Of a stretch of DNA of 64,000 bases, positions 9,008 through 21,584 are shown in pieces (within the stretch, counting starts at the first letter, position 1; each line of letters opens with the position of its first letter). The DNA is from Zanthoxylum bungeanum (Eukaryota > Streptophyta > Magnoliopsida > Sapindales > Rutaceae), in assembly GCA_019454045.1 (NCBI GenBank), contig SKCR01036114.1, positions 1 through 64,000 on the forward strand, written 5' to 3'. Under the pieces are notes generated by a model. It was not told the origin of the DNA, ran no database searches, and saw nothing but the letters and a program-made list of their open reading frames with translations. Made by a program: the position numbers and the translations under genes.

Positions 9008-10945
9008 AAAGATTAGGGTGTCGTTGACTGCTGCTACAGGGTATGCAATCGTCTGAGTGAGTTTTCTGTTACGTATAGAGCATATAAGTCATATGTTTGT
9101 AATTTGATTTGATTAATATTATATGGTATGATGTGATATGATATGATTTTAATTGATATTGATGATTCGAATTATCGATACATGTTTGTATGATATTAAT
9201 ATATGTATGTGTATAAGTGTACTAAGTTAAAGTATGTGGTTTATATAGATATATGTATAAGTAAGTAATGTGAGTTCAAGATGTTTTGAGGTATGAGTAA
9301 TTTTATGATGTCGATAGTCTGAATTATGAACTGATATTTTGAATCATGTTTTGAAAACTTGATGTTTGATTTTTGACATAAAAGTTTTTTGAAAAGAGAA
9401 AGAAAAAGATAGAAAGAAAGTTTTCAGAGGTTTTGGATTAATTATAAAGGATAAAGAAAGTGTTTCTGCCTCAATGCTTGATTAATGTTTTCATGTTTTT
9501 AGATTTATCGATATATTTCTGTCTCGGTGCTCGAAAATGATTTTGATTTTTTTTAAACTGTAAAACTTGTTTTCTGCCGAGACGCTCGAAAATATGTTTC
9601 CGCCACGGTGCTTGATGATTTATGTTTTTGACCATCTATGGTGCTCGTATATGTTTCGTTCCGGATTGGCCCCCCGGACGCTCGCTATGGGGTCCAGACC
9701 ATCAGAAAATGGTTGGCCCACTACCATGTCAACATGGTCCGTACACTGTCCGTTCTATACGAGCGACTGACCAGTGGACGATCGGTATCGGTATGTATTT
9801 TGAAAACTTTGCATCAAAGATTTATTTTTGATTTACACATATTTAAGTTTTATGGGGGAAATTATTTCAAAAGAATTACATTTTGATTTGATGCATTTCG
9901 ACATTATTTTTGATATGATATGATATGATATGTTTCCGTCACGGTGCTTGATGTTTTATACTTTTGACCCACCGTGATGCTCGTATAGGGGTTTGCCCAA
10001 CTACAGTGGGCCAACCCAACCCTCTGTCGATAGGGGATCGGTTCGTTCATTATCTGATCTGTGCGCGCGATTCGGACATTGGACGCTCGTTTATGTTTCG
10101 TCTAGTGAGTTATGTTGGATGCTCAATATGGATTTACGATGATGGATTTTGAAATTGATTTTTGTATACAGTAAAAGAGTTTTTCAAATGTATTTTTGAA
10201 ATGATTTTTGAAAGAGATCGTTTTACGTTTTCCATTTTAAATGATATCAGGAATTGACAGATTTCAAACTATCAACATCATAATAGCACTATGATTATAC
10301 GTCACTTCTGATTGTGAGGATAGATGTATTTATTTGTATAAAAGATTATGTTTGTTACAAGAGTGCGTATGTAAGTTTATGGTTAGTTATGGTTATGTGT
10401 GCTATGTGGTCAGCCTTACAAAGTTGTATGTGCGATGGGATATGTATGAATGTAAACTTTAATTTCGATGTCATTTACATATATGATATAGAATGACATG
10501 GTGTGATATAAATGAGTTCCATTTTGTATTGTGGACAAAATAAATAGTATGAAATTTGTGTTAAGTTTCCGTTTTGATACTGTGTTGGATTGCATGTAAA
10601 GAGTATGTATTATGTTCTTCATTTCGGAGGCTGTATAGAATCCGTGTTTGACTTTCTTTCTGATGATGGAGGAGTGTGAAATGGTTTGAGCGCGTTTCTA
10701 TGGATACATGTTAATAGAGATGATAAGTTTGATGTGTTATTGGTATAAAATATAATATTCGATATGTTTCGTTTTGAAATAGCATAGTTTGTATTGGAGT
10801 GTGAGATATGTAACTTTTGAAAAAGTGTAAAGTGTGGTGATTTCGGAATATGGACAAGATGGTAAATTATGTACGATCAGTTCTGAATGATTGGACGTAA
10901 GGATGGAGAAATTTCGAGGATGAAATTTTTATAAGGACAATAGGA
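9008..10945 (+). other. Non-coding interior of element T
   Basis: No frame with gag or pol similarity. It contains five spaced copies of a motif like TTTCYGYCNCGGTGCTYGA (about 9462, 9517, 9571, 9597, 9931), two related GATGCTCGTAT/GGTGCTCGTAT pieces, and a small perfect hairpin ACCATG-TCAA-CATGGT (9723-9738). The final bases (about 10910-10945) resemble the end of chromovirus pol and the polypurine tract. Confidence 0.6.
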
Positions 10946-11352
10946 TGTAATATCCCGGGTTTTTCGGAACAGTACTGGAAAGTTTTCGAATTAAAGTGAA
11001 AGATTTGGAAAGGGATTGTATTCGAAAATTAGACTTTATGTGCTGGAAAATAGGTGGGAATATTTTTAAGTGAAGTTTCATCGCTTTGGAAAATGCGTGG
11101 TTATGAGAACCGGTTACGCGATTTCTGATTTTATCGTTATACGCATAAAAGTTTCTTGTCCCAGCTATAAAGATACCAAACGAAACTCCGACTGAGCTGA
11201 TTCTTAAACCATCAGACCCATTTTTCCGAGACGAACAACTTTTTGAACTTTACATCAGAATGGCTTCAAAAATGCAAAATTTCTTGAAAGTTCCATGACA
11301 GAGGCCTGATTGTAATTTTCGGGGGTGTGAATGTAAATTTCAGAAATTTTCC

Positions 11353-11360
11353 TATAAATA
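11353..11360 (+). promoter_or_regulatory. TATA box of T LTR
   Basis: CCTATAAATACCCCATAC lies about 100 bases before the GC-rich transcribed-like block. It is the best promoter candidate in this LTR. Confidence 0.5.
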
Positions 11361-12358
11361 CCCCATACTTTCTTCTTTTTACGAAAATGGAAAAGGACCA
11401 CAAATAACCCCACACGCACCCCTGCCCCCAAATCCCCGTTTCCATCATCCTTGTAGCGCCGGCGGCTTACCGGCCATTTTCGGTCTGCGCAACGGGACTG
11501 AGGGGTACGCCGGCCACCCCTCCACCTTGTGGTAGCCGGCGGCAGCCCCAGGACGCCAGCGAGCAGCGAGAAAGAGAAGAAAACATACGAGTTATTGGTA
11601 TTCTGATCCCGACTCGTCGCTTCATTTCACGGCCCGAGCCACCCACCAAATCGAAGCTCTTTGAGAGTACTACAAGGTTGCGGTGTCGGTTTTACGGAAT
11701 GTCATTTGGTTTTGCGAGAATCAAGAGAAGAAGATTCAAATGAATAGTGACCCACGATGAACAGTAACTCTGATCAGAATTCCGTTGATTCTAGCATGTT
11801 CGTGGGATCGTTTGGAGTCTGTATATGGCCTCGAAATCTCGGTAAGCGCTCTCGGTAAAAATCCGCAAATTTCAAGTTTATAGTTAAATATTCAGATGTA
11901 TCCAGTAGCTTCGTAGAGTTATGTATTGATATAAATTGAATTAATTGAGTATTAGTATATTGAATATGTGCTTTTGGTAGAATCCGAGTGAAAACGGAAT
12001 GAGTTTGATCGATCTAATAGAATATGTAAGTTTTGGGTAAAAGTGGGTTTTTACATATAAAGATGTGTTTGGTTTTCATGACAGTAATGAGTTATTTATG
12101 ATATTATGAACATGTTTGGATAAATCCGGGAAGGTTCGGAGGGTTCGTGACCTTTCCGTAGCGTTCGGGGATTTTAGAGAACTAGTAGTTTAGAATAGTA
12201 TATAACGATGTTTTAAGATTTCTAAAACTGAAAGTATTGAAAACGGACATGATTTGGTTGTACCGGAAAGTCGATAACTCCGTAAGTTATGATTCTGACG
12301 GCTTTTCGCTATTTGTTTTCGCAGACTTGACTAGGACTTAAAGTGCTCGCGAAGCCAG

Positions 12359-13698
12359 GTATGTAACCCATGCGATGTGTGCTTGAATCGTTATTTTCAT
12401 GTTTTAAACGTGTTTGTATATATATATATATACCTACATATACATATATGTAAAAATAATTGAAAGGTTTAGGGTAGTTGAATGATGGATTTGAGGAAGA
12501 ACTTCGAGATCATGAACGGTTGAATTGGTCGATACCATCACAAAATTTCTATGATATGAAGTGAAAAGTTTGATGATTTTGATGGCTATATGTACATGTT
12601 GTTGCATGCAAGTGTATGAACATGTAATGGTTTGTATAAGTATGTGATGAAAAGCTGTGAATAAGTTTATTATCGTTTCGCACATGTGATTTTTTGTTAA
12701 TAGGTTGGAATGGTTAAGTGAGATGAGGAAAGAATATAAGATAAGTCTTCTCCAAACGAATATATTTATTTGGTAAAGATACTGAATTAAAGTTTATAGA
12801 TAGAAATTCTGAAAATGAATATGATTGAACGATAAATGAAGAAATATAACCTATATAGAAATTCTGAAAATGAATATGATTGAACGATAAATGATGAAAT
12901 ATGACGATTGTGAGAGATAAGAGTAATAAGATGTATACTCATATATTTGAAATATATGTATGTATATGAGAATTTGAATGATGTTTGAATTGTTTATCGT
13001 ATATGTGTTCTCTGGTGTATTGATTATTATGTGTGCTCCATGGTTGGCTACACGATGATTGCACGTATGTCTGTGTGTATGATAGAACTCATAAGATATA
13101 CAAATATTGTATGCTTATGTGAAATGAATGAATGAATTTGAAAACTAATGTGAACATTAGATGTTATAACATGTATTTGTTAAGTTGTATTGGAACGTTT
13201 GTATATGTTTAAGAACTCTAAAATTGTAATTGCATGTATATAAGAAAAGTGTGCTACAATATGTACGAGTGCATATGAATCCCGAATGTTAAGCTATTGT
13301 AAGGTTACCGTATTTGAAGAAAGATAAAAGAGGTTTGTTTTGGTATAGAAGAAAGTTTATTTGGTTTATCAAATTAAGGGTATTTCACAGATGTGCATTC
13401 GTAATAAAGTTTAAGAATGTGACTTCAAGTTTCTTGTGATTGGAATGGTTTTTATGTAAAAGGACATATTGTATGATTTGAATGTTTGGTTAACAGATTG
13501 GTGTATTTGTGAAAATGTAGACATGAGAATTTGACATGGGTTAAGCATAAAGGATAATAATAAGCTAATAAATCGTACTTGTAATAATTTAGTAAATTTG
13601 ATAAATTATTGATATGTTTTATTTGTTTGTTTGTAATAATAGCATGGTTACTTACTGAGTTTTAATAACTCACACCAAACCATTTGATAGTTTTGCAG
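12359..13698 (+). other. Putative intron inside T LTR
   Basis: Donor AGCCAG|GTATGT at 12359 and acceptor TTTTGCAG|GT ending 13698. The homologous solo LTR T2 keeps both: AGCCAG|GTAAGT and TTTTGCAG|GT (minus, 50457-52883). The flanks are well conserved, while the sequence between differs greatly in length and content, as expected for an intron. Not proven. Confidence 0.35.
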
Positions 13699-14320
13699 GT
13701 TGGCTACCAGATGGGTCAACCACTCCAATTTTGAAGTCATGTTCGAGATGTGGATCACCCAAGCGGCATTCACCCTCGCAAGTGTCTTGGGAAAAGTTTT
13801 AGAAGATAAGGATATCTGATTTATTGTTTTATTTATCGTGTTGGGCACGTGGTTTATATTAATAAGTTAAAGCTTTGATTGTTTATGATATGGTGGGCAC
13901 AAAGCCCTTGAGTGCTGATAGATAGTGTGGGCGGAGCCTTTAAGATATGACTTTGATGAGATTTGTGTGGACCTGAGGTCATTTTTATTTATTTGAAGTA
14001 TTCTTGGATTGCCTTTGACGCTGGACTGTGATCTAGGTTGTCCTGTTTTAGGATACATCATGCCGAATTTTTGGTGAATTTAAAGGCTTATGGAGATGGG
14101 GTAATCCTATCTTCTGTCAGTAGCATCTTGCCTCTGGCAGGGTGTTACATGTAAACCCTCACGAGACTACAACTCGTCCACTAGGAACACATAGGGGTTT
14201 AAAGGCTTGATGCATGTGTTAAATGCAACCGTGATCCCTACGAAATTGGCTTAGTTTAATTTAGTTCATGTTGTTTATTTCATTTTGTTTTGTTTGTTTT
14301 GCTCGAGGACTAGCAAAATG

Positions 14321-14335
14321 TTAGGTTTGGGGGTG
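14321..14335 (+). other. Polypurine tract of G2
   Basis: TTAGGTTTGGGGGTG lies immediately before the TGATGAGCGG LTR start, the same position and near-same sequence as in G4 (63141-63155) and G3. Confidence 0.75.
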
Positions 14336-16221
14336 TGATGAGCGGAAAATATATCACATTTTACCGCCCCTTTGACCTAACATTTTTTATGGTTTCTCGG
14401 GTTTAATGAAAGTTTTGATGTGTTTTTTTTTTCAGATAAATAAAGATTTAGGACTCAATGAAATCAAATCGGAGCTAAAACGATAAAACCGGACGAAAAA
14501 GGATAAAATGGGAATTTCTGCACATGACGCGTCGCGACGTAGATCACCAGCGCATCGCGACGCACCTCTATTATGAAGTTTACCGACAGTTACTGTGCAC
14601 GCATCGCGACGTAGAGCACCTATGCATCGTGACGAGCGGCACTCCGCGACCACGTGTCATGATCTCAGAAGAACGCGTTGACAGCTCATCGCGTCGCGAC
14701 GTAGACTACCCTACGCGTCGTGACGCCGGTCCGGATTTTTTTCCTATGAATTGAATTCGATTTCATTTCAAATTTTCATACTTTCTTTAAGGTTCTAATA
14801 ATGATATAAGGATTGTATCTTGTGTGTTTAATTTTTGTAATTTAAATTATGCAATTTTATTTTCAGTAATAGCAGTAGTTTATTTTCTTTACAATCTTTT
14901 ATGTTTAATAGTTAAATTTCTATTGGGGGAATGGTGAAGCTTTTGTTATTATAATTTAGATTAATCTCCTTAATTATAATATATAAATTATCTTAAAACC
15001 TGACTTAATGGGATACCGCCTTTATGGTCGATTGGACTTAATTAAATTGATTTAAACCTGACTAAACTGGATACCGCCTTTATGGTCGGTTGGAATTAAT
15101 TCAAAATTTGACTTAATCAGGATACCGCCTATATAGTCGGTTGGTAATGTCATGCTAAATTTATATATTATTATAAGGGAGATTTCTAAATTAGAAATAG
15201 TAAAGGTGGATTAATCTCACTTAATTTATAATATGGCAATTGTAATTTAACAATATGAATTAAAGTTGATTCCGCCTTAATGGCTGGTTTTATTTATGTA
15301 ACATAATTTGACACCGTCTATAAGGTTGGTCTTTAGGTGACAGATGATTACTGCCTATATGGCTGGTTTATAGATAAATAATTACACAGCCTTTATGGCT
15401 GATTCAACTTAATTGAGTAACACTGACAATTTCTATATTATAATAAAGTGAGATTTCTAAAAGTGGATCCCCTAACCCCAACATTTTATTTTTATTATAG
15501 GGAAGTGATGAAACACAATATTAACATGCTTAATAATTGATTTAATTATATTATAGGTAATACTTTAGTTTGTTTATTGAATTTTAAGGTTAATGCTTCT
15601 TGTTGCCTGATCACCAACAAGATTGATAAAGTAAACTTAAAATGAACTTGGAAAAGGGATTTTAGGTTTCAACCTTAGATTCATTAGCTCACGGTCTCCC
15701 TTAAGGATAGATAACCCTTAATAGATTTCCTTCCAGGATAGACATATATCTGTCGGGCGGGGGTAGCCATAATTGGAACTTGAACTTAATGAATTCAGGT
15801 AACTTGGTTAACATAGACATATGATTAATTGGGTTATTTTGGGTGTTTGCATCTGACCATCGACATAGGTTTTTGCATATTTTCGTGTTCCAGGTTAGCA
15901 GACTAATTTATTACATATATATAATAGAATCAATTCATCATTAGAATAATATTGTGTGGAATCACAACCCTAGATATTTGTGTCTTTTGTTTATTTTCCT
16001 TAGTATTTTCTTTTTGTGTATTTATTTATTTATTTATTCAGCAAATTCATATTCAACCAACCAATCAAACAATCATTCCATTCTCCCTTTAATTAGATAC
16101 GTGTAAATAAATAGAATCAATAATTAATAACAACAGTAGAAATTAAGTCCTCGTGGGATCAATATTTTATACTACTTGAGCGATACGTGCGCTTACGTTA
16201 CGTGTGTGATTTCACCGATCA
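14336..16221 (+). repeat. G2 3' LTR (about 1.89 kb)
   Basis: TGATGAGCGG start, ACCGATCA end. It keeps family landmarks: ACCGCC/GGTCGG repeats (about 15011-15395), the GGCGGGGGTAGCC block, and the GATACGTGCGC end. It differs in the first third, where a GC-rich repeat block (14520-14730) occurs and the TATAAATA box has become CTATGAAT. Confidence 0.85.
14520..14730 (+). repeat. CGTCGCGACG-type repeats in G2 LTR
   Basis: Six spaced variants of the palindrome-like GCGTCGCGACG or GCATCGTGACG occur, mostly followed by TAGA and CACC. I do not see this block in the other Athila LTRs of the window. It is CpG-rich and self-complementary. Confidence 0.7.
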
Positions 16222-16775
16222 ATTATAAAAAAATTCGCTTACAATCCACGATCATATGTTACCGTGTATGTTGATAATACCTGTCAAATGAGCAAATGAA
16301 GATCAAATTTAATCAATATTTTGGAAAATTCACAAATTTAAATGATTCAAAAAGAAATGAATAAAAATAACTTGTTATGAAACATTGAGGAGTAAAAACT
16401 CCTTACATTGCCATCTCTAAACAACAATTCCACTTGGTTAGTCAAAAATTTGTTGTTGTTTGTGTATTATTTTTTTGAAAAAAATACAAAATAAAATCAA
16501 CACAAAATATTTTATTACACACAAAATAACAAAAAATAAAAAATAACATAAATAATTATTATTTTTACATAAAACAACAACACGAAAATGAAAATATTTT
16601 TTTTGAAAGAACAACGCAACATAAAAAATAAAACTATCTAGTAAACTATCCACTACCCCCAATCAAATTTAGACATTGTCCTTAATGTCTGAATAAGAAG
16701 AAGTAGAGTTTAGAGGACATCACCTGGTTGGTGTGGAATCGACAATTGAATTTATGACTATTTAAAAGAGAAAAG
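16222..16775 (-). other. A0 region downstream of LOG, non-coding
   Basis: Homologous to the G3 region 37375-37857: a shared segment around ATGTTGATAATACCTGTCAA and the GACATTGTCC motif. It is rich in A/T runs. No coding frame is supported. Confidence 0.6.
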
Positions 16776-17340
16776 TTACAAATTAAGACTCAAGTCAATT
16801 CCACGCTTCTTGCCACGGTCATTAAAGTTAGGAAGATATCTTTTACAAGTTTCGAAATGAACCCGAGTCTTTTGGCATCCTCAAGAAATACTAAAAAAAT
16901 CAAAAAAAATGATCAACATTAAGTGGTCCAATGGGTTTTAGTAGAATGTTCAAATTCGCCCATGATGTAGTGTGATATTTTCTCTAATGTTCCCATCTCA
17001 TCTCGTAAAGCAATAAAAGTGTCGGCATGATTAATCACTTCAGTAAGTCTTTGAGACATACTTGAGACAATGTATTCTTCTCCATTTGATTTTCTGATGA
17101 GATTTTTGTCTGCCAAAGTTTTTGGAATGATCCTCAAAACTTAACTGCCACATTCTTGCACGACCTTTGAAACACATCCCATCAATCCTAGATTGCCACC
17201 GCCATATACTAAATGCATGTTTCTTTCCCCCTTAACTATACCCAATTCTTTTGTAGCTTCAACAAATTTTGGCTTAGTTTCAGGGATAGTTCCACAAAAC
17301 ACACAGATATTAGTGACTCGTCGTCTTACAATTTTCTCTC
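16776..17340 (-). pseudogene. LOG family, decayed copy L2 (A0)
   Basis: The minus-strand reading gives VTNICVFCGT near the start, then NMHLVYGGGNLGLMG, IIPKTLADKNLI, SMSQRLTEVINHADTFIAL and, at the C-terminus, KKRGIDLSLNL before a TAA at 16776. Where L3 and L4 have PGGLGTLEE this copy has RDEMGTLEK, so the nucleotide-binding/catalytic loop is lost. There is no start ATG, and a stop and frameshifts occur. It retains the ISKLVKDIFL segment that L3 lacks. Confidence 0.85.
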
Positions 17341-17689
17341 TTTTTTTCTCTCTTATCTCGATGGGTCAAAGAGGGAAATGATGAGTTGTATTTGTGGATC
17401 CTGAAATAGGGTGGGTAATAAAAGTACTAATACCTGCAAAATGATAATTGTCAGATGAATATTAAAATACATCATGAAAGTCAAAAAGTTAAGATACTGA
17501 AAGTAAAGGAAATCAAAAGAGTAAATTAAAATAAATCAAAATAATAATTTAAAGTAAATAAAATCAAAGTAATAAATTAAATAAAGTAAAGAAAATCAAA
17601 GCAATAAATTGAAACAATTTATACTGGTAATTGTGATTGTGGCTCATATCTTCTTTTGGTTTTACGTCCAGTAACGGCTTAAACATCCA

Positions 17690-18067
17690 CTATGGGTCGT
17701 GGATATGTTTCTCATCTAATTTTCTTATAAATTGGAAAATATGGGCTTTTAAAATCGGATTCTTGAGCTGTATTATTTTCTTTCTTTTTGAAATTGTGTA
17801 TGTAAATTTTGAATTACTCGACGAACATATACACTAGGATGCATCTCAAGAGTCAATGATATATCATCTAAAGACTTCTTACTCAAGCCATCTCTAGTGA
17901 ATTGAATTTTATCTTCGCGATTTCCAAACATCATTCATAAAGAATGACAACGAGTGTTGCATGTCCAGCATGCACATTTATAACAAACACCTAATTGTTT
18001 AGCTATTAGTTTCTTAGAATAAATGATATTCCCTAAACCATGCATGTAAGAAATGAAAGAGTCAAAT
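17690..18067 (-). pseudogene. orfX C-terminal part, decayed (A0)
   Basis: The minus strand reads a conserved Cys cluster (around 17955-18010, with Cys-Tyr-rich codons and CNTRC-like spacing) followed by an RDGLSKKSLDDI-type block and a LETHPSVYVR-like segment. It is interrupted at 18067/18068 by solo LTR S and resumes at 48630 with the N-terminal part. Several changes break the frame near the C-terminus. Confidence 0.7.
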
Positions 18068-18138
18068 TGTAGGAACCACTTTCCTAGCGCAGCGGAAACA
18101 CGTTAGGCACCTAGGATTGGACTAGAAAAATTTTCCTG
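18068..18138. repeat. Solo copia-type LTR S, left piece
   Basis: Starts TGTAGGAACC directly after CAAAT (18063-18067). The right piece ends CCCAACA at 48629 and is followed by CAAAT (48630-48634), a perfect 5-bp TSD. G3 splits the LTR after base 18138. No internal region or second LTR is present, so it is a solo LTR. Confidence 0.8.
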
Positions 18139-18270
18139 TGATCGGCGTGATCACACACGTATAACGCAAGCGCATGTATCGCTCAAGTAGTATAAAAAGT
18201 ATCGATCCAACGAGGACTTAATGCCTAAGCTATTAATTTATGAAGCCAAATGTTTACGAGTATCTAATAG

Positions 18271-18620
18271 CACTACAAGAAAAAAGGCTTTTACTGATAC
18301 TAAATTAGTGTCAGTAAAGGGTTTTACTGACACTATATAAATGTGTCAGTGTTGCCGCAGCCAGAAATCACTGACACTAGTTTCTAGTGTCAGTGATTCT
18401 TAGTGTCAGTAAACGTTAATACTGTAGTATCAGAAAATTATTGACACTATGGTATCAGTAATCTCTCACACTATTTTAGTGTCAGTAAATTATTGACACT
18501 ATATCATCAGTATTTAGTGATACTATAGTGTCAGTAAATTTTGTTACTGCAGTATCAGTATATCGCATATATTTGATTTTTAGTGTCAGTAATTATTGTT
18601 ACTATAGTATCAATATCTGT
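18271..18620 (-). repeat. CACTA left terminal and subterminal repeats
   Basis: After the terminal repeat, many copies of TTACTGACACTA and its complement TAGTGTCAGTAA alternate in both orientations. Such arrays are the usual transposase-binding regions of CACTA elements. Confidence 0.85.
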
Positions 18621-19222
18621 CAATATCTTTTAAAATTTAAAAATCGTATTATTTAACAATTATATTTCTTATTTTTTGTAATTAAATTAATCATAATATA
18701 TATATATATATAATATACCACTCAATGAAATAAAAAACTAAAAAATTACATTTATATAAAATTCGCAATATAATAGATTAATCGTATTAATCAATTCAAC
18801 AGTATCACATGATGAATACAAAAACTCCATAGACAATCTTTAAATTAACATATATATATTTCAAAAACTACTCTTAAAGTCCCATCAAAATGTCATGCCC
18901 CCACCAAAATTCATGATACTTGTTGAGAAGCCTGCAACATCCCCCAACAATATGATATCTGGCACAAAATCTGAAATTATAAACCAAATGTTAAGAATTA
19001 GATGGACTTCCAAAAAAAATCGATATCTTCATAAATAAAAACATTAAATACATCCAAATAAAAATACAAAATATAACCCTAATCTAATTTTTGTCACATA
19101 AAGCACTTATTGACAATAACCATACCAACAACCTAAGAGCATGCATATAAAAAACCAAATGGCATCCATAATAACAAGTTGTATCTTTCATACCGCTACA
19201 TAATCACCAAAACAAACAAATC

Positions 19223-19226
<4 letters not shown>

Positions 19227-19274
<48 letters not shown>
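19227..19274. repeat. (AC)24 microsatellite
   Basis: Twenty-four AC units followed by a short AT run, in non-coding sequence of the CACTA element. Likely length-variable. Confidence 0.95.
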
Positions 19275-19287
<13 letters not shown>

Positions 19288-20039
19288 GACGGACATAAAA
19301 CTGAAATAAAAGGATCTCATGAACCAGATGAAGTTTATCAGATGACATGATCTAATACTATTTCCAAATGCAGGAAGCAAATCAAGATGACAAGATAGTT
19401 GTTCATTATGGAATTCCTGGAAACTAAAAGTTCAAAGCTCAAAATGTACTAGAATGTAACATTCCAGGTAATTGCCAAAAAATAGATGAGATAAACATGT
19501 TAGATCTCAATATATCAAATACTGCTTCCATAGCATTCATGCTGCACCTCAAAGCACATCAGATGACAGGTGCCATATCCCCCAAAGGTTTCAACAAGTA
19601 TCAATCAGAACATGGCAAAACTTCATCAGGTAAAAAACTATCTCCAAGTTCATGTCTGACATAGAGAACATCGAGACACTGTTAATAGAATATTTTACAT
19701 CATGATTGTTTTAACTTTCAAGTCTCAAAGCAATCTTACCCACTAGCAAAACTCACAAATAAAATAAATTAACCCACCAAATTAAACCCATCAGGGCATA
19801 AAACTGAAATAAAAGATATGATTCATATTGCTTTCACTGAAGTAAAAAATCTGGGGAAAAAATTCTAAGCTAAAAGTAGAAACAAGAATGTATTAATTTA
19901 CAGAAAAGAGAAATACCATACTACTTCATTAACTCAACGAACAATAGCTATGTTGTCCTTGTCATTTGTATTCTGCAAGAATAGAAGATTTCCCAATATG
20001 TCATGAATTAAAGTGAAAAAATAGGAAGTAATAATCACC

Positions 20040-21394
20040 TCTGTAAAACATGTCCTTGTAATTACCTCTTCATTATACTGTGTGATTATATGTGCAACAT
20101 ATATTGCCCAATCATCACGGAGTTGCGTTATATCTTCCAGAGTGTACTCATTAATCCCCTTGAACTTTAAAATATTTATAAGTTAGAATTTTAAACAGTA
20201 AGATATCTTAATTGAAAAGATATCTTAATTGACTAGTGATAAAACTTAACTATTGTTAACTTACATTGTCTTTTAGAATGTTCACATTTGATACAATTTG
20301 CTGCATGTATTTCATCACATAATAACCGCATTCAAAACTTCCAGGCTGCATTGGACACTATAAAAAAGAATTATCATATCAATATTAGTTCATTTAGACA
20401 TATTCTAAATATTCTCATTGTTGCATATCACAAAAATATATATATATCATAACTTTGTACCTTCACAGATACCCAAGTCACACTACCGCTCTTATTATTA
20501 GAATGTAAGGATTGATACACTCTAATTCCCCTACAAAAAATTATAATTGGATATCATATAAATAATGCAACAATAAACCCAATGTTAAAATAAAGAGAAA
20601 ACAACTATAACTTAACTGATTAACAATTTGCATCAACTCATCAGTAGGATTGTAGGTATTTTTCGCCCTCTTCTCTTTGGCTTGTTGACTTTTTACCTAC
20701 ACAAAGATAAAATATTTTAATAAATACTTAATCATATACACACAATCAACTTTAAACGCACCTGAAATTCTGCTGACAAAACTTTATTACAAACAACTTC
20801 CAATCGCCATCTTTTATGCTTGGATACTCAATTGGAGGTGACCTAAGTGATTTCATGTCATTCTTGTTAGGTATGATAAATTCATTTGCCAACTCACTCC
20901 TGAAGTTCCTTAAAGAAACTCCCATCAACTTTAGCACTTGTCCTTTCATCTTTAAACTCAAAGCAAATTTTTTCTATACACAAATAAGAAAATATTAGCA
21001 CTATAAATATTTAACAATATAGTTGTCATTGTAAGAAAATATCAACCTGAAAATGTTGCCATAGGAACTCCTTCACCTCTAAGGGCACACGCCTCCAATC
21101 ATCATATGTAATCGAAATTGTTTCCCGAACGATAACTCCTATGTAATTTCTCAGCTCATTTCTTCTTTGTCCAATAGGAACTCCGTATATATTGTACTCA
21201 ACCACTATTTTATCCCCATCCTTTTGCAAATCTTTCTTCTTGGTTTGTTTTCTTCTTGAAGGCCTACCTTCAAGATCTGGAAGATTCATCTCTTCATGTT
21301 CAGCCATAACTCTATAATCCCTACAATACTGAAAACAACAAATAAGTACATCATTTAAATAACATTTAATAACAAACTGCTTTCTCTGATCCAT
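20040..21394 (-). pseudogene. CACTA second gene: Spm-type DNA-binding part and Ulp1 (C48)-like end
   Basis: Minus-strand exons can be followed. 21026-21394 reads GRPSRRKQTKKKDLQ and a DDWRRVPLEVKEFLWQHF block typical of plant Ptta/En-Spm proteins. 20752-20961 continues it. Near 20455-20540 a segment between a TTTTTTGTAG acceptor and a GTAC donor reads GIRVYQSLHSNNKSG. Near 20245-20360 CPMQPGSFECGYYVMKYM carries the Cys and Gln context of Ulp1-like C48 peptidases, ending at a GTAAGT donor. The last exon reads NEYTLEDITQLRDDWAIYV. The His/Asp part of the peptidase is not visible, so function is doubtful. Confidence 0.6.
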
Positions 21395-21584
21395 ATTATA
21401 AAGTACATATATAAATCACTTACATAATTAGAGACACAAAATAATGGTTTAAGGTAAAAATAAATAAATGAGATAGACGAATCTAATAAAAAAGTGTCAT
21501 TTAATATAAGAAACAAACCACTTACATAATTCAAAAACTGTCATATTCATAGCCTAATGAAATTATAAAATTACAAATCTTTAT

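Larger units (their letters stand above)
8813..14149 (+). mobile_element. Chromovirus-like gypsy element T, non-autonomous
   Basis: Partial 5' LTR end (8813-8991), a primer site matching initiator tRNA-Met (8996-9007), about 1.9 kb of non-coding interior, and a 3.2-kb 3' LTR (10946-14149). The sequence before the 3' LTR (TTCGAGGATGAAATTTTTAT) resembles the 3' end of Tekay/Del chromovirus pol. No gag or pol frame exists between, so it would depend on another element. It is cut at 8812 by G1. Flanked on the right by G2 sequence beginning TGTAA, its probable TSD. Confidence 0.7.
10946..14149 (+). repeat. T 3' LTR (about 3.2 kb)
   Basis: Starts TGTAATATCCCGGG and ends GGGTGTTACA. It is homologous to the larger solo LTR T2 (50034-54370) at both ends and at a GC-rich block (about 11455-11640). 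It holds a TATAAATA box (11353), a probable intron (12359-13698), and a 39-base direct repeat 55 bases apart (12800 and 12855). Confidence 0.85.
14150..16221 (+). mobile_element. Athila element G2, 3' end
   Basis: Plus-strand 3' non-coding region, polypurine tract and LTR of an Athila element. It is cut on the left by element T and abuts A0 sequence on the right (ATTAT at 16222-16226 is the probable TSD). The 3' region (ACCCTCACGAGACTACAACTCGTCC and onward) is the same as in G3 and G4. Confidence 0.8.

Noticed and set aside
18068..18138. Unknown host fragment left of the G3 LTR
   Set aside because: It pairs with 46530-48629 as one LTR with TGTAGG and CCAACA ends and a CAAAT duplication, so it is the left piece of solo LTR S.
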